A DNA stretch of 17,057 nt from CAZPAH01 sp964584495 (GCA_964584495.1 CAZPAH010000057.1:1-17057), one strand, 5' to 3'. Positions 7,156 through 14,542 are shown, counted from the stretch's first letter. Notes: generated from the sequence alone by a model not told the origin. A program made the numbers and translations.

Positions 7156-7836
7156 ATGAAAAGTATCCCTAAAGCGGCGTTCGTCAATTTATTCATTCTT
7201 ACACTTATCGCAGCAGCATCAGTTATGGCAGCTTCGTTTACAGCCACGGTTCCGTGTTATGTCAAAATCGCCGCCGGCGATGAGCTCCGGGTTCTCATCG
7301 ATACGAACCGCAAAGCCGATCTTGAGATCAAAAAGGCAGATGGAGACGAATCGGTGTTCAGCGTGATCGAGTACCGAAACGGAAAGGTCAGGAAAGATTT
7401 TCAAGCCGAGTCTTCAACGCTGACCAAGGATGAGAACCGTAAGAATTTCAAGTTCAATAAGTACTTTCATCAAACTCCACCGTCCTCGATGGTTGATGAG
7501 GTAAGAATCGTGGTGGAAAAAGGAGCGGTTTATGCCGAGCTCGGCCAGACGGGGGACTATCGGCAGGATTTCTATAACAACGGCTATCAGCGCGGCACAT
7601 TCGTCAACCCCAACAGGCCTTTGACGGTGCATATCACCGGGGATAATCCCGATGGCGATCAGACTTCAGGCTCCTTCTGGCTGGAGTACGAGACGGGCGA
7701 CTACTCGGAGAAAACAATCTTCACCGTAGAAACAGGGAAAGAGCTAACGTGGGACTTCCCCGCCGACAAAAAGATCACGGGCTTTGAGGTGAATATCACG
7801 AAGGGCCAGGCAAAGATCAGCCTGATTCAACCGTAG
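7156..7836 (+). CDS. Secreted protein of unknown function
   Basis: The 226-residue product starts with a Sec signal peptide (basic start, hydrophobic core, cleavage near SVMA-ASF at about residue 25). The mature part looks all-beta, with alternating hydrophobic strands and acidic turns, for example VPCYVKIAAGDELRVLID and KKITGFEVNITKGQAKISL at the end. It contains a Tyr/Asn/Gly-rich stretch, FYNNGYQRGTFVNPNRP. No catalytic motif, lipobox or anchor is visible, so a periplasmic or extracellular beta-sandwich is the best guess. The start at 7156 follows AGGAGAG with an 8-base spacer; the frame is open further upstream to 7075, but that extension is not signal-like. It is a single-gene unit with its own promoter, flanked by minus-strand genes. 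Confidence 0.82.
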   Translation: MKSIPKAAFVNLFILTLIAAASVMAASFTATVPCYVKIAAGDELRVLIDTNRKADLEIKKADGDESVFSVIEYRNGKVRKDFQAESSTLTKDENRKNFKFNKYFHQTPPSSMVDEVRIVVEKGAVYAELGQTGDYRQDFYNNGYQRGTFVNPNRPLTVHITGDNPDGDQTSGSFWLEYETGDYSEKTIFTVETGKELTWDFPADKKITGFEVNITKGQAKISLIQP

Positions 7837-7859
7837 TTGGTTAACAACATGCGCTGATT

Positions 7860-7878
7860 CGAGTTAAGTTAGAACTCG
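7860..7878. repeat. 6-bp hairpin at the end of the barrel fragment
   Basis: CGAGTT and AACTCG form a perfect inverted repeat with a 7-base loop that includes the stop codon of the minus-strand fragment. It lies in the gap where two genes converge, where a bidirectional terminator would be expected, but no T-run follows on either side. Confidence 0.25.
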
Positions 7879-8192
7879 TATGATATACCGACTCCGGCTA
7901 CAATATCGGAGAAATCTTTGATATCGTTCGAAGAATAGCTTTTATAGAATCCCGGCCCTACACTGAAATCATCCGTTATATCGATTTCAGTTGAAATTTC
8001 AAGAGTGACTATATCATCGGATTGATAATAACTATCCGCGATTGCAGCACAGAAAGAATTCAACGGTTTTTTGTATCCGCCGATAATACCCATTTCATCC
8101 TGCTCATCGGGAGCGCCATTTTGCTTCTCATAGTAAGCGTCGAGGTACAGAACACCGGAGTCAGAATCATAAAAAGGAATCTCACCGTTCAC
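7869..8192 (-). pseudogene. C-terminal fragment of an outer-membrane beta-barrel protein
   Basis: The 107-codon frame ends in alternating amphipathic strands and finishes DIVAGVGISYEF, with a terminal Phe as in outer-membrane proteins recognised by the BAM machinery. Strands such as VTLEISTEIDITDDFSVGPG and FYKSYSSNDIKDF fit the last hairpins of a barrel. There is no signal peptide, and the first possible start is a GTG with no clear ribosome binding site, 11 bases inside the end of the methyltransferase gene. The likely reading is a 5'-deleted remnant of a larger porin-like gene. A short, still-translated protein cannot be excluded because the frame has no internal stop. Confidence 0.55.
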
Positions 8193-8841
8193 CCCGTCCC
8201 AACCGGGGCAGCAGCCGCCCAGTATACTTCATGTATGCCCGGTACTCATCCCCGAAGCTCTCGATCATCATTGACTCTTCCCTGCTTACCCGCGTGCAAA
8301 GCACCAGCAATGTCATTATCGCCAGAAATATAATCGGCCAGCTGGCAGATACGAGAGCGAGGCCGCCGGCCAGGCCTATGAAAGCGGAGTACATGGGATG
8401 CCTTACCGATTTATAGGGCCCTTTGGTGATGAGTAGGTGCTCCTCTCTCAACTCCAGGTTGGCGGACCACTGTCTTCCAAGCGCAAGGTGGACCCAGACC
8501 AGTAATGCAAGGCTGATAGCGGCTATGCCCGTACCCAGCCATCGAGACCATAGAGGAAGGTTAACTGCAAGTTGTTCCAGCCACAAAGGATTAAAAGCAT
8601 AGATAACAACAACCGCGACCATGTAGAAGAACAGAATCCCCCTCCATAGAATACCGCCTCTTCCTTCACGTTCGGCTGCGTCTTTTCCGACCGACAATCC
8701 GGCCCGACCGGCACGCTTCAATTTCCTGCGGAAATACACCCTGGTTACAATTACTAATACGAACGTAGCGAAGAAGATTACCCGAAAACCCGATTCACTA
8801 TCCACGATTCCACCCCAGTTCAAACGATGGAGAATAATCAT
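8182..8841 (-). CDS. Isoprenylcysteine carboxyl methyltransferase-like membrane protein
   Basis: The 219-residue protein has about five hydrophobic helices followed by the family's C-terminal catalytic signature: ITKGPYKSVRHPMYSAF (residues 138-154), then REESMMIESFGDEYRAYMKYT (187-207) ending in LLPRL. This matches the ICMT/PEMT-like (NnrU-related) methyltransferases, which use S-adenosylmethionine at the membrane face. In bacteria the acceptor is generally unknown; lipids or small hydrophobic molecules are likely. The gene seems complete. Its stop codon overlaps the start of the outer-membrane fragment by 11 bases. GGGGA lies 7 bases before the ATG. Confidence 0.87.
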   Translation of the reverse strand: MIILHRLNWGGIVDSESGFRVIFFATFVLVIVTRVYFRRKLKRAGRAGLSVGKDAAEREGRGGILWRGILFFYMVAVVVIYAFNPLWLEQLAVNLPLWSRWLGTGIAAISLALLVWVHLALGRQWSANLELREEHLLITKGPYKSVRHPMYSAFIGLAGGLALVSASWPIIFLAIMTLLVLCTRVSREESMMIESFGDEYRAYMKYTGRLLPRLGRGER

Positions 8842-8879
8842 CCAGTGTCCCCATCAATTTTCACCGCGCCGTATATCAG

Positions 8880-9068
8880 TCACTTTGTATTCTTGAGGTC
8901 CCTAATCAGATTCGCCAGTACCGCTCCCGCTCCAAACGAACCGAACAACAATGTAAGTAATTCGGCCCTGTTGCTGCCTTTCCACAAATTTCCGGCAGAC
9001 ATAACAATTAAAGCAATTGTGCAGATCAAAGCTACAAATTCCAAGATTTTCTTTCTGCTGCTCTTCAT
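8880..9068 (-). CDS. Small two-helix membrane protein
   Basis: A 62-residue frame from ATG 9068 reads MKSSRKKILEFVALICTIAL, a basic start leading into a hydrophobic helix, then a short polar loop (GNLWKGSNRAE) and a second Gly/Ala-containing helix (LLTLLFGSFGAGAVLANLI), ending in a charged tail. The layout is that of a small inner-membrane protein with both ends in the cytoplasm. No family is recognised and there is no clear ribosome binding site, so its status as a gene is uncertain. It lies in a tight run of minus-strand genes between the GIY-YIG protein and the methyltransferase. Confidence 0.5.
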   Translation of the reverse strand: MKSSRKKILEFVALICTIALIVMSAGNLWKGSNRAELLTLLFGSFGAGAVLANLIRDLKNTK

Positions 9069-9103
9069 AATCAATAATTGCCGGCTACGGCAAGCCCTTC
9101 ATG

Positions 9104-9490
9104 TCATGCTTGACGAATGTTTGGACCCGTGTTGTAACCTCGTTCACCGAACGGCTGAAGCCTCTCTAGCCAGATCTCCTCAAGAAATTTAAGCTCATCG
9201 TCCAGATTGAAAGCCGGATCATCTTTGATCTTTACTACCTCCAGAATCTCGAAGACGAACTTATCCGGACCGAATTCGTTCCATTCCCTCTGGAGCGCTT
9301 CGTTGCGATGAGAGCCGGTAGCCAACAAGAATTTGTGACGATTCAACAGCCCCTCAAGGTTCAGGCTGCTTCCGAGCAACACCTTTTCGTTCTCGGTGTT
9401 CTTGACCTGGAAGACACCGGCGGTTTTCTCCCGTTCTTTGTATTCTCTCTTGATATCCTTCTTCGATTTCATATCCTTTACCCTTGACAT
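9104..9490 (-). CDS. Single-domain GIY-YIG nuclease family protein
   Basis: The 128-residue protein has one GIY-YIG domain and little else. The motif is degenerate: AGVFQVKN stands for GIY and VLLGSSLNL for YIG. It is followed by the conserved LLNRHKF segment (the Arg is the usual catalytic-helix residue), then SHRNEALQREWNEFGPD.FVFEILE, a pattern shared by a distinct group of small stand-alone bacterial GIY-YIG proteins, and ends in LERLQPFGERGYN. Since the two Tyr positions are Phe and Leu, cleavage activity is uncertain; the protein may bind nucleic acid without cutting it, or tolerate the change. The start is at 9490; an ATG at 9472 is also possible and neither has a good ribosome binding site. 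Confidence 0.85.
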   Translation of the reverse strand: MSRVKDMKSKKDIKREYKEREKTAGVFQVKNTENEKVLLGSSLNLEGLLNRHKFLLATGSHRNEALQREWNEFGPDKFVFEILEVVKIKDDPAFNLDDELKFLEEIWLERLQPFGERGYNTGPNIRQA

Positions 9491-9548
9491 CCAATCTAAT
9501 AGCGATGTTTAGACAGTTGGCTCTATTTTGGAAAATGATCTTTGCTCC

Positions 9549-10055
9549 TCAGTTAGATCGCACGAGCCGGAGAAGAGTCACAGTACCCCGTGACGGATAT
9601 TCCAGCCCGTCGAAAGCGATGCTGTTCTTCCACGTCAGCTCCAAAGTATCGACCGCGAACGCATACGAGAAGACTCCCCGGCCGCCCACGAACTCCGGTG
9701 CTAGCGCAAAGAGAGGCTTGGCGTCAATCTCAGAACCGTTAATCCGATACGAGCCGGAGTTCACGATAACGGAGCTGAAACGAGCTATCTTCTCGCTGTC
9801 GCTCGGGTGCCAACGCTCGGCATATGGGACAGAACCGTCGTCTCCGAAGGCGTACCCGATACTGTAATAACCATCCGCGAAGATGAAAAGGCTTTCGCGG
9901 GCAGGAACCTCGATTATCTTTCCATCCGCCAGGATCAAGTCCATCCCTACAAGCCGCCATGCGCCATTCAACGGGTCCGACGGGCCGGGTGGTTGCTCCG
10001 AACATGCAAGCAACCCGGCCACGAATAAGGTAAATGCCACGTGTGTGAGTTTCAT
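9549..10055 (-). CDS. Lipocalin-like lipoprotein
   Basis: The product has 168 residues and starts with a lipoprotein signal: MKLTHVAFTLFVAGLLACSE, where LLAC is the lipobox and Cys18 the lipidation site. The mature part begins LNGAWRLVGMDLI, the typical first strand of lipocalin-like proteins, and continues with a DGYYSIGYAF strand, a GSYRINGSEID strand and a final strand TVTLLRLV. This fits an eight-stranded barrel of the lipocalin_5/lipocalin-like type that may bind a small hydrophobic ligand. It should be anchored in a membrane facing the periplasm. GGAGAG lies 3 bases before the ATG, and a TATAAT box sits 36 bases upstream. Confidence 0.8.
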   Translation of the reverse strand: MKLTHVAFTLFVAGLLACSEQPPGPSDPLNGAWRLVGMDLILADGKIIEVPARESLFIFADGYYSIGYAFGDDGSVPYAERWHPSDSEKIARFSSVIVNSGSYRINGSEIDAKPLFALAPEFVGGRGVFSYAFAVDTLELTWKNSIAFDGLEYPSRGTVTLLRLVRSN

Positions 10056-10091
10056 TTGCTCTCCAATACGAAGATCGATAGTCTACATAGC

Positions 10092-10097
10092 ATTATA
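10092..10097 (-). promoter_or_regulatory. -10 box (TATAAT) upstream of the lipocalin-like gene
   Basis: Read on the minus strand, TGTATAATGC contains a perfect -10 hexamer 36 bases upstream of the start codon at 10055. The hexamer 17 bases further up (TTCAGC) is a poor -35 box. The same ten bases recur before the Cys-rich gene (11449-11454). Confidence 0.4.
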
Positions 10098-10156
10098 CAA
10101 TATGGCACCATCTGGCTGAAGATGAATTACATTTTTCTTAAAAGCAATTTGAATTG

Positions 10157-11047
10157 TCAAGTGACGCTTTTATCCTGGGAAAGAAATGTCTCAAAGACGT
10201 CGAACTCCCTAATTAAATACAGGAGAACCACAACGGCAATCATCGTGACTGTCAGCCCGATGTTCGCCAGCAGTTGACTCTCGACTCTTGCGAAATACGA
10301 AAACGACCGGGAACCATTGTTGAACACCGCATGAACAAGCGACGCCACCCATATGCTCCCTGATTTGGCGTAAACATATGCAAAGAAGATGAAAGTACAG
10401 ATGGAGCCGGCCGCCAACACGATTCCATTACATATGTATTGCCATACTGTGAAATTCATCGTATCGGGCATGACGAAAGCCAACGGAACGTGCCATGCGA
10501 ACCAGATGAGGCCACCGATTATAAATCCGCCGACCAGCCGGGATCGACAAAGCTGTGGGAACATGAATCCGCGCCAGCCGAATTCTTCTCCGAATCCTAC
10601 AATGACCATCGGTATGTTAAGGATTGTCAATCCGCCGATAAAGAAAAGAACCAGCATCATTCTGGGAGTGAGACCGGCGGGGAGATCGTCGATAGATTTG
10701 CCGGACAACGCCATCTGATCTTTCAGCTGGGACAGGAACGTCTCGCCGCTGAAGTCCCACGAGATCGAGCCAAGAAATGTATAGACTACATACGAAAGGA
10801 GAACGATACCGAGAGTGATCCCCCAGAATTTCAGATAGTCCCGCCATCTGCCGAAACGTAGATTGGCATCCGTAAATCTCCACCGATAGAAAAAGAGGCG
10901 GGTGATGATGGCTGCAAGCGCGGGACCGAACATGTAAGGACCGGCAAGATAGTTCCCGGTCTTACCCATCAACTTCATTCCGGCAATGAAGCCGCCGCTT
11001 ATCAGAATGATGAGTATGAGATAGACGGTCAGCGGTCGTTTCTTCAT
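10157..11047 (-). CDS. CPBP-family intramembrane metalloprotease
   Basis: The 296-residue polytopic protein belongs to the CPBP (CAAX protease and bacteriocin-processing, ABI) family, zinc proteases whose active site is buried in the membrane. The three family motifs are present: EEFGWRG at residues 154-160 (motif 1, E-E-x-x-x-R), WFAWHVPLAF with His186 (motif 2, F-x-x-x-H) and HAVFNN at 239-244 (motif 3). All metal-binding residues are intact, so the enzyme is probably active. About eight hydrophobic helices are visible. Substrates are not known for most members; bacteriocin maturation, immunity and signalling have been shown for some. No bacteriocin precursor is apparent nearby. AGGA lies 10 bases before the ATG. 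Confidence 0.93.
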   Translation of the reverse strand: MKKRPLTVYLILIILISGGFIAGMKLMGKTGNYLAGPYMFGPALAAIITRLFFYRWRFTDANLRFGRWRDYLKFWGITLGIVLLSYVVYTFLGSISWDFSGETFLSQLKDQMALSGKSIDDLPAGLTPRMMLVLFFIGGLTILNIPMVIVGFGEEFGWRGFMFPQLCRSRLVGGFIIGGLIWFAWHVPLAFVMPDTMNFTVWQYICNGIVLAAGSICTFIFFAYVYAKSGSIWVASLVHAVFNNGSRSFSYFARVESQLLANIGLTVTMIAVVVLLYLIREFDVFETFLSQDKSVT

Positions 11048-11102
11048 CCAAGCATTATCCTGTAACTACCGGATACAGAGCAAGCATTAAACCATTCGTA
11101 AT

Positions 11103-11131
11103 GGCCCAGGTGTTAGAAAGCCGGTTGGGCC
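11103..11131. repeat. Inverted repeat just after the Cys-rich gene
   Basis: GGCCCA (11103-11108) and TGGGCC (11126-11131) form a perfect 6-bp stem with a 17-base loop, immediately 3' of the Cys-rich gene on its coding strand. It may be a weak transcription end point or RNA-stabilising stem; there is no T-run. Confidence 0.25.
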
Positions 11132-11137
11132 TTGCCG

Positions 11138-11323
11138 TCAGTCTATGGGGACCGGCTGGCAAAGGTTCGCTTCTGAGTTCGCGACCCGCCCGCATGATTC
11201 GCAGATGAACTTCGGTCTGTTCACCAAGGGTTTGATCCTTTCAACATCAAGATTACATGAACAACACGTCAGTGCACACAGCTTGTTTTCGCCGCAACAT
11301 TTAACCGTTTCATGATGAGACAT
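11138..11323 (-). CDS. Cysteine-rich mini protein (zinc or iron binding)
   Basis: The protein has 61 residues, nine of them Cys: 9, 10, 16, 20, 21, 23, 41, 44 and 55. The second half, KFICESCGRVANSEANLCQP, is a small zinc-ribbon-like knuckle (C-x2-C then a late Cys), while the first half carries a CC-x5-C-x3-CC-x-C cluster. It should bind zinc, or possibly iron, and is probably cytoplasmic because it has no signal peptide. Small proteins ending like this are known from anaerobic bacteria but are uncharacterised; I recall the C-terminal pattern and cannot name a family. The ribosome binding site is excellent (AAGGAGG) and a TATAAT box lies about 125 bases upstream, giving an unusually long leader. 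Confidence 0.82.
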   Translation of the reverse strand: MSHHETVKCCGENKLCALTCCSCNLDVERIKPLVNRPKFICESCGRVANSEANLCQPVPID

Positions 11324-11448
11324 CGCATCCTCCTTTTCTTCTCACTTTTCCGGGAAAGAATCGCCGATAAATATTAATGTATATTCCACCGGTACTGGTT
11401 TGCCGATCTTCGCGCCATTGTCAAGATTCCTTTTGCCCTCGATCACGC

Positions 11449-11454
11449 ATTATA
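11449..11454 (-). promoter_or_regulatory. -10 box (TATAAT) with long leader before the Cys-rich gene
   Basis: The minus strand reads ATGTATAATGC here, a perfect -10 hexamer, but no -35 box stands at the right distance; TTGACC occurs 24 bases upstream of the hexamer. The start codon at 11323 would follow a leader of about 115 bases. The gene-free stretch 11324-11594 otherwise contains only A/T-rich sequence and a TTGACA (minus strand, around 11430) with no good partner box. Confidence 0.3.
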
Positions 11455-11594
11455 CATGAAAACCATACACGGGGGAAAGGTCAAATATTTCAAAATAGAT
11501 TTTCTAAAGATCGACGGCCTTGTATACAAATATGCCGGGTATAAGATGTAAACACCGCTCGGCAGATGCTTCTCTCCCTTGCTCCCTCCGCACG

Positions 11595-13211
11595 TTATTC
11601 CCCTTTGAGCGCATTCGATTCTCCAACCCTCTCATCCCGTCCGATCTCGACCACCATGTACTTTCCGTCTTTGAATAGCGGCCTATAATGGAGAGCTTCG
11701 AGGAGATGTTCTTGCCCTTCTTTCAGAATCACATGAGTAACGAGCGAGCGTTTCCGAATCGAGTCAAGAGCGCTGACGGCATCATGCGGGTTCTCGGCTT
11801 CGTAAAAGGCTTTCGCCAACCGAACACGCTCGTACCACTCCAGAACCTCGGTATCCCGGTACGGGTGCGACTTCCAATCGACGAAAACGGGCAGGCCCGA
11901 AGCAAGGCGGAAGCGTTCATACTCTAATGGAACAAGGTAGGTCTGGTGACGGTCTGAATGAGCTTTCGCATACAATGCAACGTAATCATATTGATCGGAC
12001 GACGCGCCTGAAATTGTTCTCCTTACTCCGGTCAAAAAGCATAAGGCAAGGAACGCAAAGGACAAGAACACAATATAAAGTTGCACGCGTTGAACGTACC
12101 TTGATGGCGTGAATCGATCGATAATGTTCGTCACTATTACGGATAGGCCTCCCAGAAGAATAGCCGTGGACATCGGAACAAGCCACGCCGAGAGCCTCCA
12201 GGGAAAAAGCAGCGCGAGACCCATATTGCCGGATGCCGCTTGAACGAGAGTCAAACCGATACCGGCGACCATGGACAGGGCGATGATTAAAAAGAGCCGC
12301 CGGCTCCGATAGGCCGCCGCCAGGCCGGCAAGCATTATCGCAAGCTGGATGAAGGAACGCCTTGAGAACCATGCCGAAGCCTTGGCGTGGTGAGGGATTC
12401 GCGTCTCCACGAGAACCGCCTGGGCCTCTCTCAGGGTGGATGGATTGGTGGGGTGTAGAACAAAGAACACATACAGGACGGTCGGCAGAATCAGGAGAAA
12501 TGCCAGTGTCCCGACAACTATTGCTTTTCGCGCACGCCTTTCCGTGAAGAGGACAACCATGTACGCGGCTGTGAGGATGGCGGCATGCAGCACGTAAGTG
12601 GGATGAAGAGTTGCGGATAACACCGCGCACAAGACAGCCAGGACTTCTTTTTTATACAGAAAGCAAACTACGCTTGTAATAAGAAATACTCCGAACGCCG
12701 ACGGCTGGAGAAACGGTCCGAGGATATATTGACCCGCCATACCGTCGGTGGACAATGCGGCACGTTTCTGGAAGATCGGGGCGATTCGCCACAAACCCGG
12801 GAAAAACTTGGCTGGAGCCTCCACTACCCAAGGGCAGTGCAGCAGCGTCAGCAACGCGAAGAACACTACCATCTGATATAAACGGAACTCTCTACTATAA
12901 AGACGAACCGCCACGGCTGACAGGGAAGCGGCATATGCGGCGGCAAGTCCACAGAATAAAACGTAGAACATCCAGTGTCGGCCGTGGCTCTGAACCAACG
13001 ATACGATAGAAGAAAAAACAGGGACGGAATCGGTCTGATTCGCAAGCCAATCCGCCGACAGGTTCCCGTATCCTGCGCGGGCAAGCCCGATCAAGAAGTA
13101 AGTGTTCTGATTGTTGCTGAAGAGCGGCCATTGATAGTACGCGCCTGCAAACAGGATGCAAGCCGTAACGAAAGCGCCTGTCTTGAGATATGGAAGGTCG
13201 ATATTCCTCAT
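11595..13211 (-). CDS. Large polytopic membrane protein (DUF6798-like)
   Basis: The 538-residue protein has about ten to twelve hydrophobic helices through residue 400 and a soluble C-terminal part of about 130 residues. The first extramembrane loop reads YQWPLFSNNQNTYFLIGLA and SADWLANQTDSVPVFS, a conserved motif of uncharacterised bacterial membrane proteins that I recall as DUF6798. The overall plan (Asp-containing first loop, many helices, then an outward-facing C-terminal domain containing FVDWKSHPYRDTEVLEWYER) resembles GT-C-fold glycosyltransferases; this is inference and no catalytic residue is proven. I prefer ATG 13211, which has GGAG 4 bases upstream, over 13241 and 13229. It is followed after about 270 bases by the Cys-rich gene. 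Confidence 0.85.
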   Translation of the reverse strand: MRNIDLPYLKTGAFVTACILFAGAYYQWPLFSNNQNTYFLIGLARAGYGNLSADWLANQTDSVPVFSSIVSLVQSHGRHWMFYVLFCGLAAAYAASLSAVAVRLYSREFRLYQMVVFFALLTLLHCPWVVEAPAKFFPGLWRIAPIFQKRAALSTDGMAGQYILGPFLQPSAFGVFLITSVVCFLYKKEVLAVLCAVLSATLHPTYVLHAAILTAAYMVVLFTERRARKAIVVGTLAFLLILPTVLYVFFVLHPTNPSTLREAQAVLVETRIPHHAKASAWFSRRSFIQLAIMLAGLAAAYRSRRLFLIIALSMVAGIGLTLVQAASGNMGLALLFPWRLSAWLVPMSTAILLGGLSVIVTNIIDRFTPSRYVQRVQLYIVFLSFAFLALCFLTGVRRTISGASSDQYDYVALYAKAHSDRHQTYLVPLEYERFRLASGLPVFVDWKSHPYRDTEVLEWYERVRLAKAFYEAENPHDAVSALDSIRKRSLVTHVILKEGQEHLLEALHYRPLFKDGKYMVVEIGRDERVGESNALKGE

Positions 13212-13294
13212 CGTTCTCCATTTATCCATATCACCCGACATGAATATCCGACGGCTGCAACTGAAAACAACTACTATATCCCCTGCTCTTGTAT

Positions 13295-13489
13295 CTAGGG
13301 CCTATTTGTAAGCAGTCCTCCAATGAAGAATCCAAAACCGAGCACTGCATCGCAGTGCGGGCAGGAATACATTATCTCTTTTTTAATGGAACCTACAATC
13401 TCTTTGTGAATTCCTTCTGGAAGATCCCCTGTTTCCCTGCGAGTTCCTTCCAGCGATACAGTCTTTTGACAATGCGGACATTTGGCCAT
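13295..13489 (-). CDS. Small zinc-ribbon protein
   Basis: The 64-residue protein has a CPHC knuckle at residues 4-7 and a second CPHC at 43-46, the two halves of a zinc ribbon, separated by a charged stretch (RRETGDLPEGIHKEIV). It ends in a hydrophobic tail, AVLGFGFFIGGLL, which might associate with a membrane or a partner protein. It is probably a cytoplasmic zinc-binding protein of unknown role. The ribosome binding site (GGGGGGAAAG) is good. It starts 64 bases after the ferritin-like gene on the same strand, so the two may be expressed together. Confidence 0.8.
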   Translation of the reverse strand: MAKCPHCQKTVSLEGTRRETGDLPEGIHKEIVGSIKKEIMYSCPHCDAVLGFGFFIGGLLTNRP

Positions 13490-13553
13490 TCTTTCCCCCC
13501 TATTAGAAACGTATAGGAACAGAACGAGTTGGGCGGTTATCCCTCCGTATCAG

Positions 13554-13856
13554 TTACTTCATCTTCTGGATTTCTTCTTCTACCTCTTTTTCTCCCTCGG
13601 CGTAGAACTTTTCCTCATCCGGGGCAAGCTCGTGGAGCAATCGCAAAAACTCACCGGCATGAACACGTTCTTCGTCGGCTATATCCTTGAGCACCTCGAT
13701 GGCGAGCTTGTTATCCGTTGACTCTGCAAGCTGCATATATAATTGAATTGCTTCGTACTCTGCGGCCACCATGAAGCGAATGGCCCTGATGAGTTCCTCA
13801 TCCGTGAGCTTCCTATCCCTTGCCAACCCTGAAAAAGGTGTTCCAAACTCCGGCAT
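13554..13856 (-). CDS. Ferritin-like protein resembling encapsulated ferritin
   Basis: The 100-residue protein is a half-ferritin: two helices with one set of iron ligands, which must dimerise to make a four-helix, di-iron site. Helix 1 has AAEYEAIQLY with Glu33 and Glu35; helix 2 has DEERVHAGEF with Glu63 and His66. The spacing of Glu33, Glu63 and His66 matches the iron-binding Glu32, Glu62 and His65 of the R. rubrum encapsulated ferritin (EncFtn), and the sequence also resembles the ferritin-like part fused to archaeal encapsulin shells. It ends in a long acidic helix (EGEKEVEEEIQKMK). No encapsulin shell gene and no evident cargo-loading tail are visible. The start at 13856 is fixed by AAAGGAGA 6 bases upstream; longer starts to 13916 are not credible. 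Confidence 0.88.
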   Translation of the reverse strand: MPEFGTPFSGLARDRKLTDEELIRAIRFMVAAEYEAIQLYMQLAESTDNKLAIEVLKDIADEERVHAGEFLRLLHELAPDEEKFYAEGEKEVEEEIQKMK

Positions 13857-13862
13857 ACCCAT

Positions 13863-13870
13863 TCTCCTTT
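13863..13870 (-). promoter_or_regulatory. Ribosome binding site fixing the ferritin-like start
   Basis: AAAGGAGA on the minus strand lies 6 bases before ATG 13854-13856. A second ATG immediately next to it (13860-13862) is too close to the site to be used, so translation most likely starts at MPEFG. Confidence 0.6.
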
Positions 13871-13955
13871 CTTGATTTTTCTCGGGCATCCGCCCAACTA
13901 ATATATCCCTCTGCACACTTTCTTATTCATTGACTTTCCTACTTTAAACCTCATT

Positions 13956-14468
13956 CTATCTATTTTCCAATATTTTCAGCGTTTCTTTGGAATTCTTATT
14001 ATGGGGATTCAATTCGAGTGATTTTCTGAAGCTTTGAATCGCAAGAACCGTATCCGCTTTCATCAAGTATGTCTCACCAAGAGCATCGTACGCCTTCCAG
14101 GATTGGGAGAATTCAGATATGACGGCCTTGAGAATAAGGATGGCGTTCTCGGGGCCGGACTGTTCCATCCCGGCAACCATGCGGCTGACATTGATCAGAT
14201 ACGTTTCGCCCGGGACGGTGAAATTGAGGGTGTCGTTCTTGAGTCTAAGATATTCACTGATGGCCACCGGCATGCCGGCATGCATGGCAATATCCTCGGT
14301 GATATACTGTGAAAGACTGTGTTTTATAACGATATACTTGTATGGCTTGTTATTTAGAATTTGATGAATTTTCAGCACTATTTCATTGCCCTCGCAAAGA
14401 AAGCTGCCATTGCTGCAGACAATAATAACCTGTTCTTTTCCACTGTATTGTCGAGAACCGTGTTGCAT
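13956..14468 (-). pseudogene. C-terminal fragment of a serine hydrolase with TPR tail
   Basis: The 170-codon frame ends in tetratricopeptide repeats: SWKAYDALGETYLMKADTV and LAIQSFRKSLELNPHNKNSK, the common tail of secreted beta-lactamase-fold serine hydrolases. The first part, VIIVCSNGSF followed by EIVLKIHQILNNKPYKY, matches the end of the hydrolase domain (IVVLSN, then ..I..IL.GKPY). The catalytic Ser-x-x-Lys and Tyr motifs would lie upstream and are missing, and there is no signal peptide or ribosome binding site. The ATG at 14468 falls inside a hairpin right where homology begins. I read it as a 5'-deleted remnant. The frame is still open, so a short expressed TPR protein remains possible. 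Confidence 0.62.
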
Positions 14469-14502
14469 TCTTGTCGCCCAAGAACTGGGCCTTGACTGCC
14501 CA
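14468..14502. repeat. Two adjacent perfect hairpins at a gene breakpoint
   Basis: TTCTTG (14468-14473) pairs with CAAGAA (14479-14484) around a 5-base loop, and one base later TGGGC (14486-14490) pairs with GCCCA (14498-14502) around a 7-base loop. A GGCGCC palindrome follows at 14506-14511. They lie in the gap between the histidine phosphatase stop and the truncated hydrolase, exactly at its broken 5' end. Role unknown: terminator without T-run, or a recombination site. Confidence 0.4.
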
Positions 14503-14542
14503 TTAGGCGCCTGAAAGGATATACCCTTGCTAGACAGCCATA

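Noticed and set aside
11986..12630. Minus-strand frame of 214 codons inside the large membrane protein
   Set aside because: It is a shifted frame of the polytopic membrane protein, with Arg/Ser/His-rich composition and no domain.
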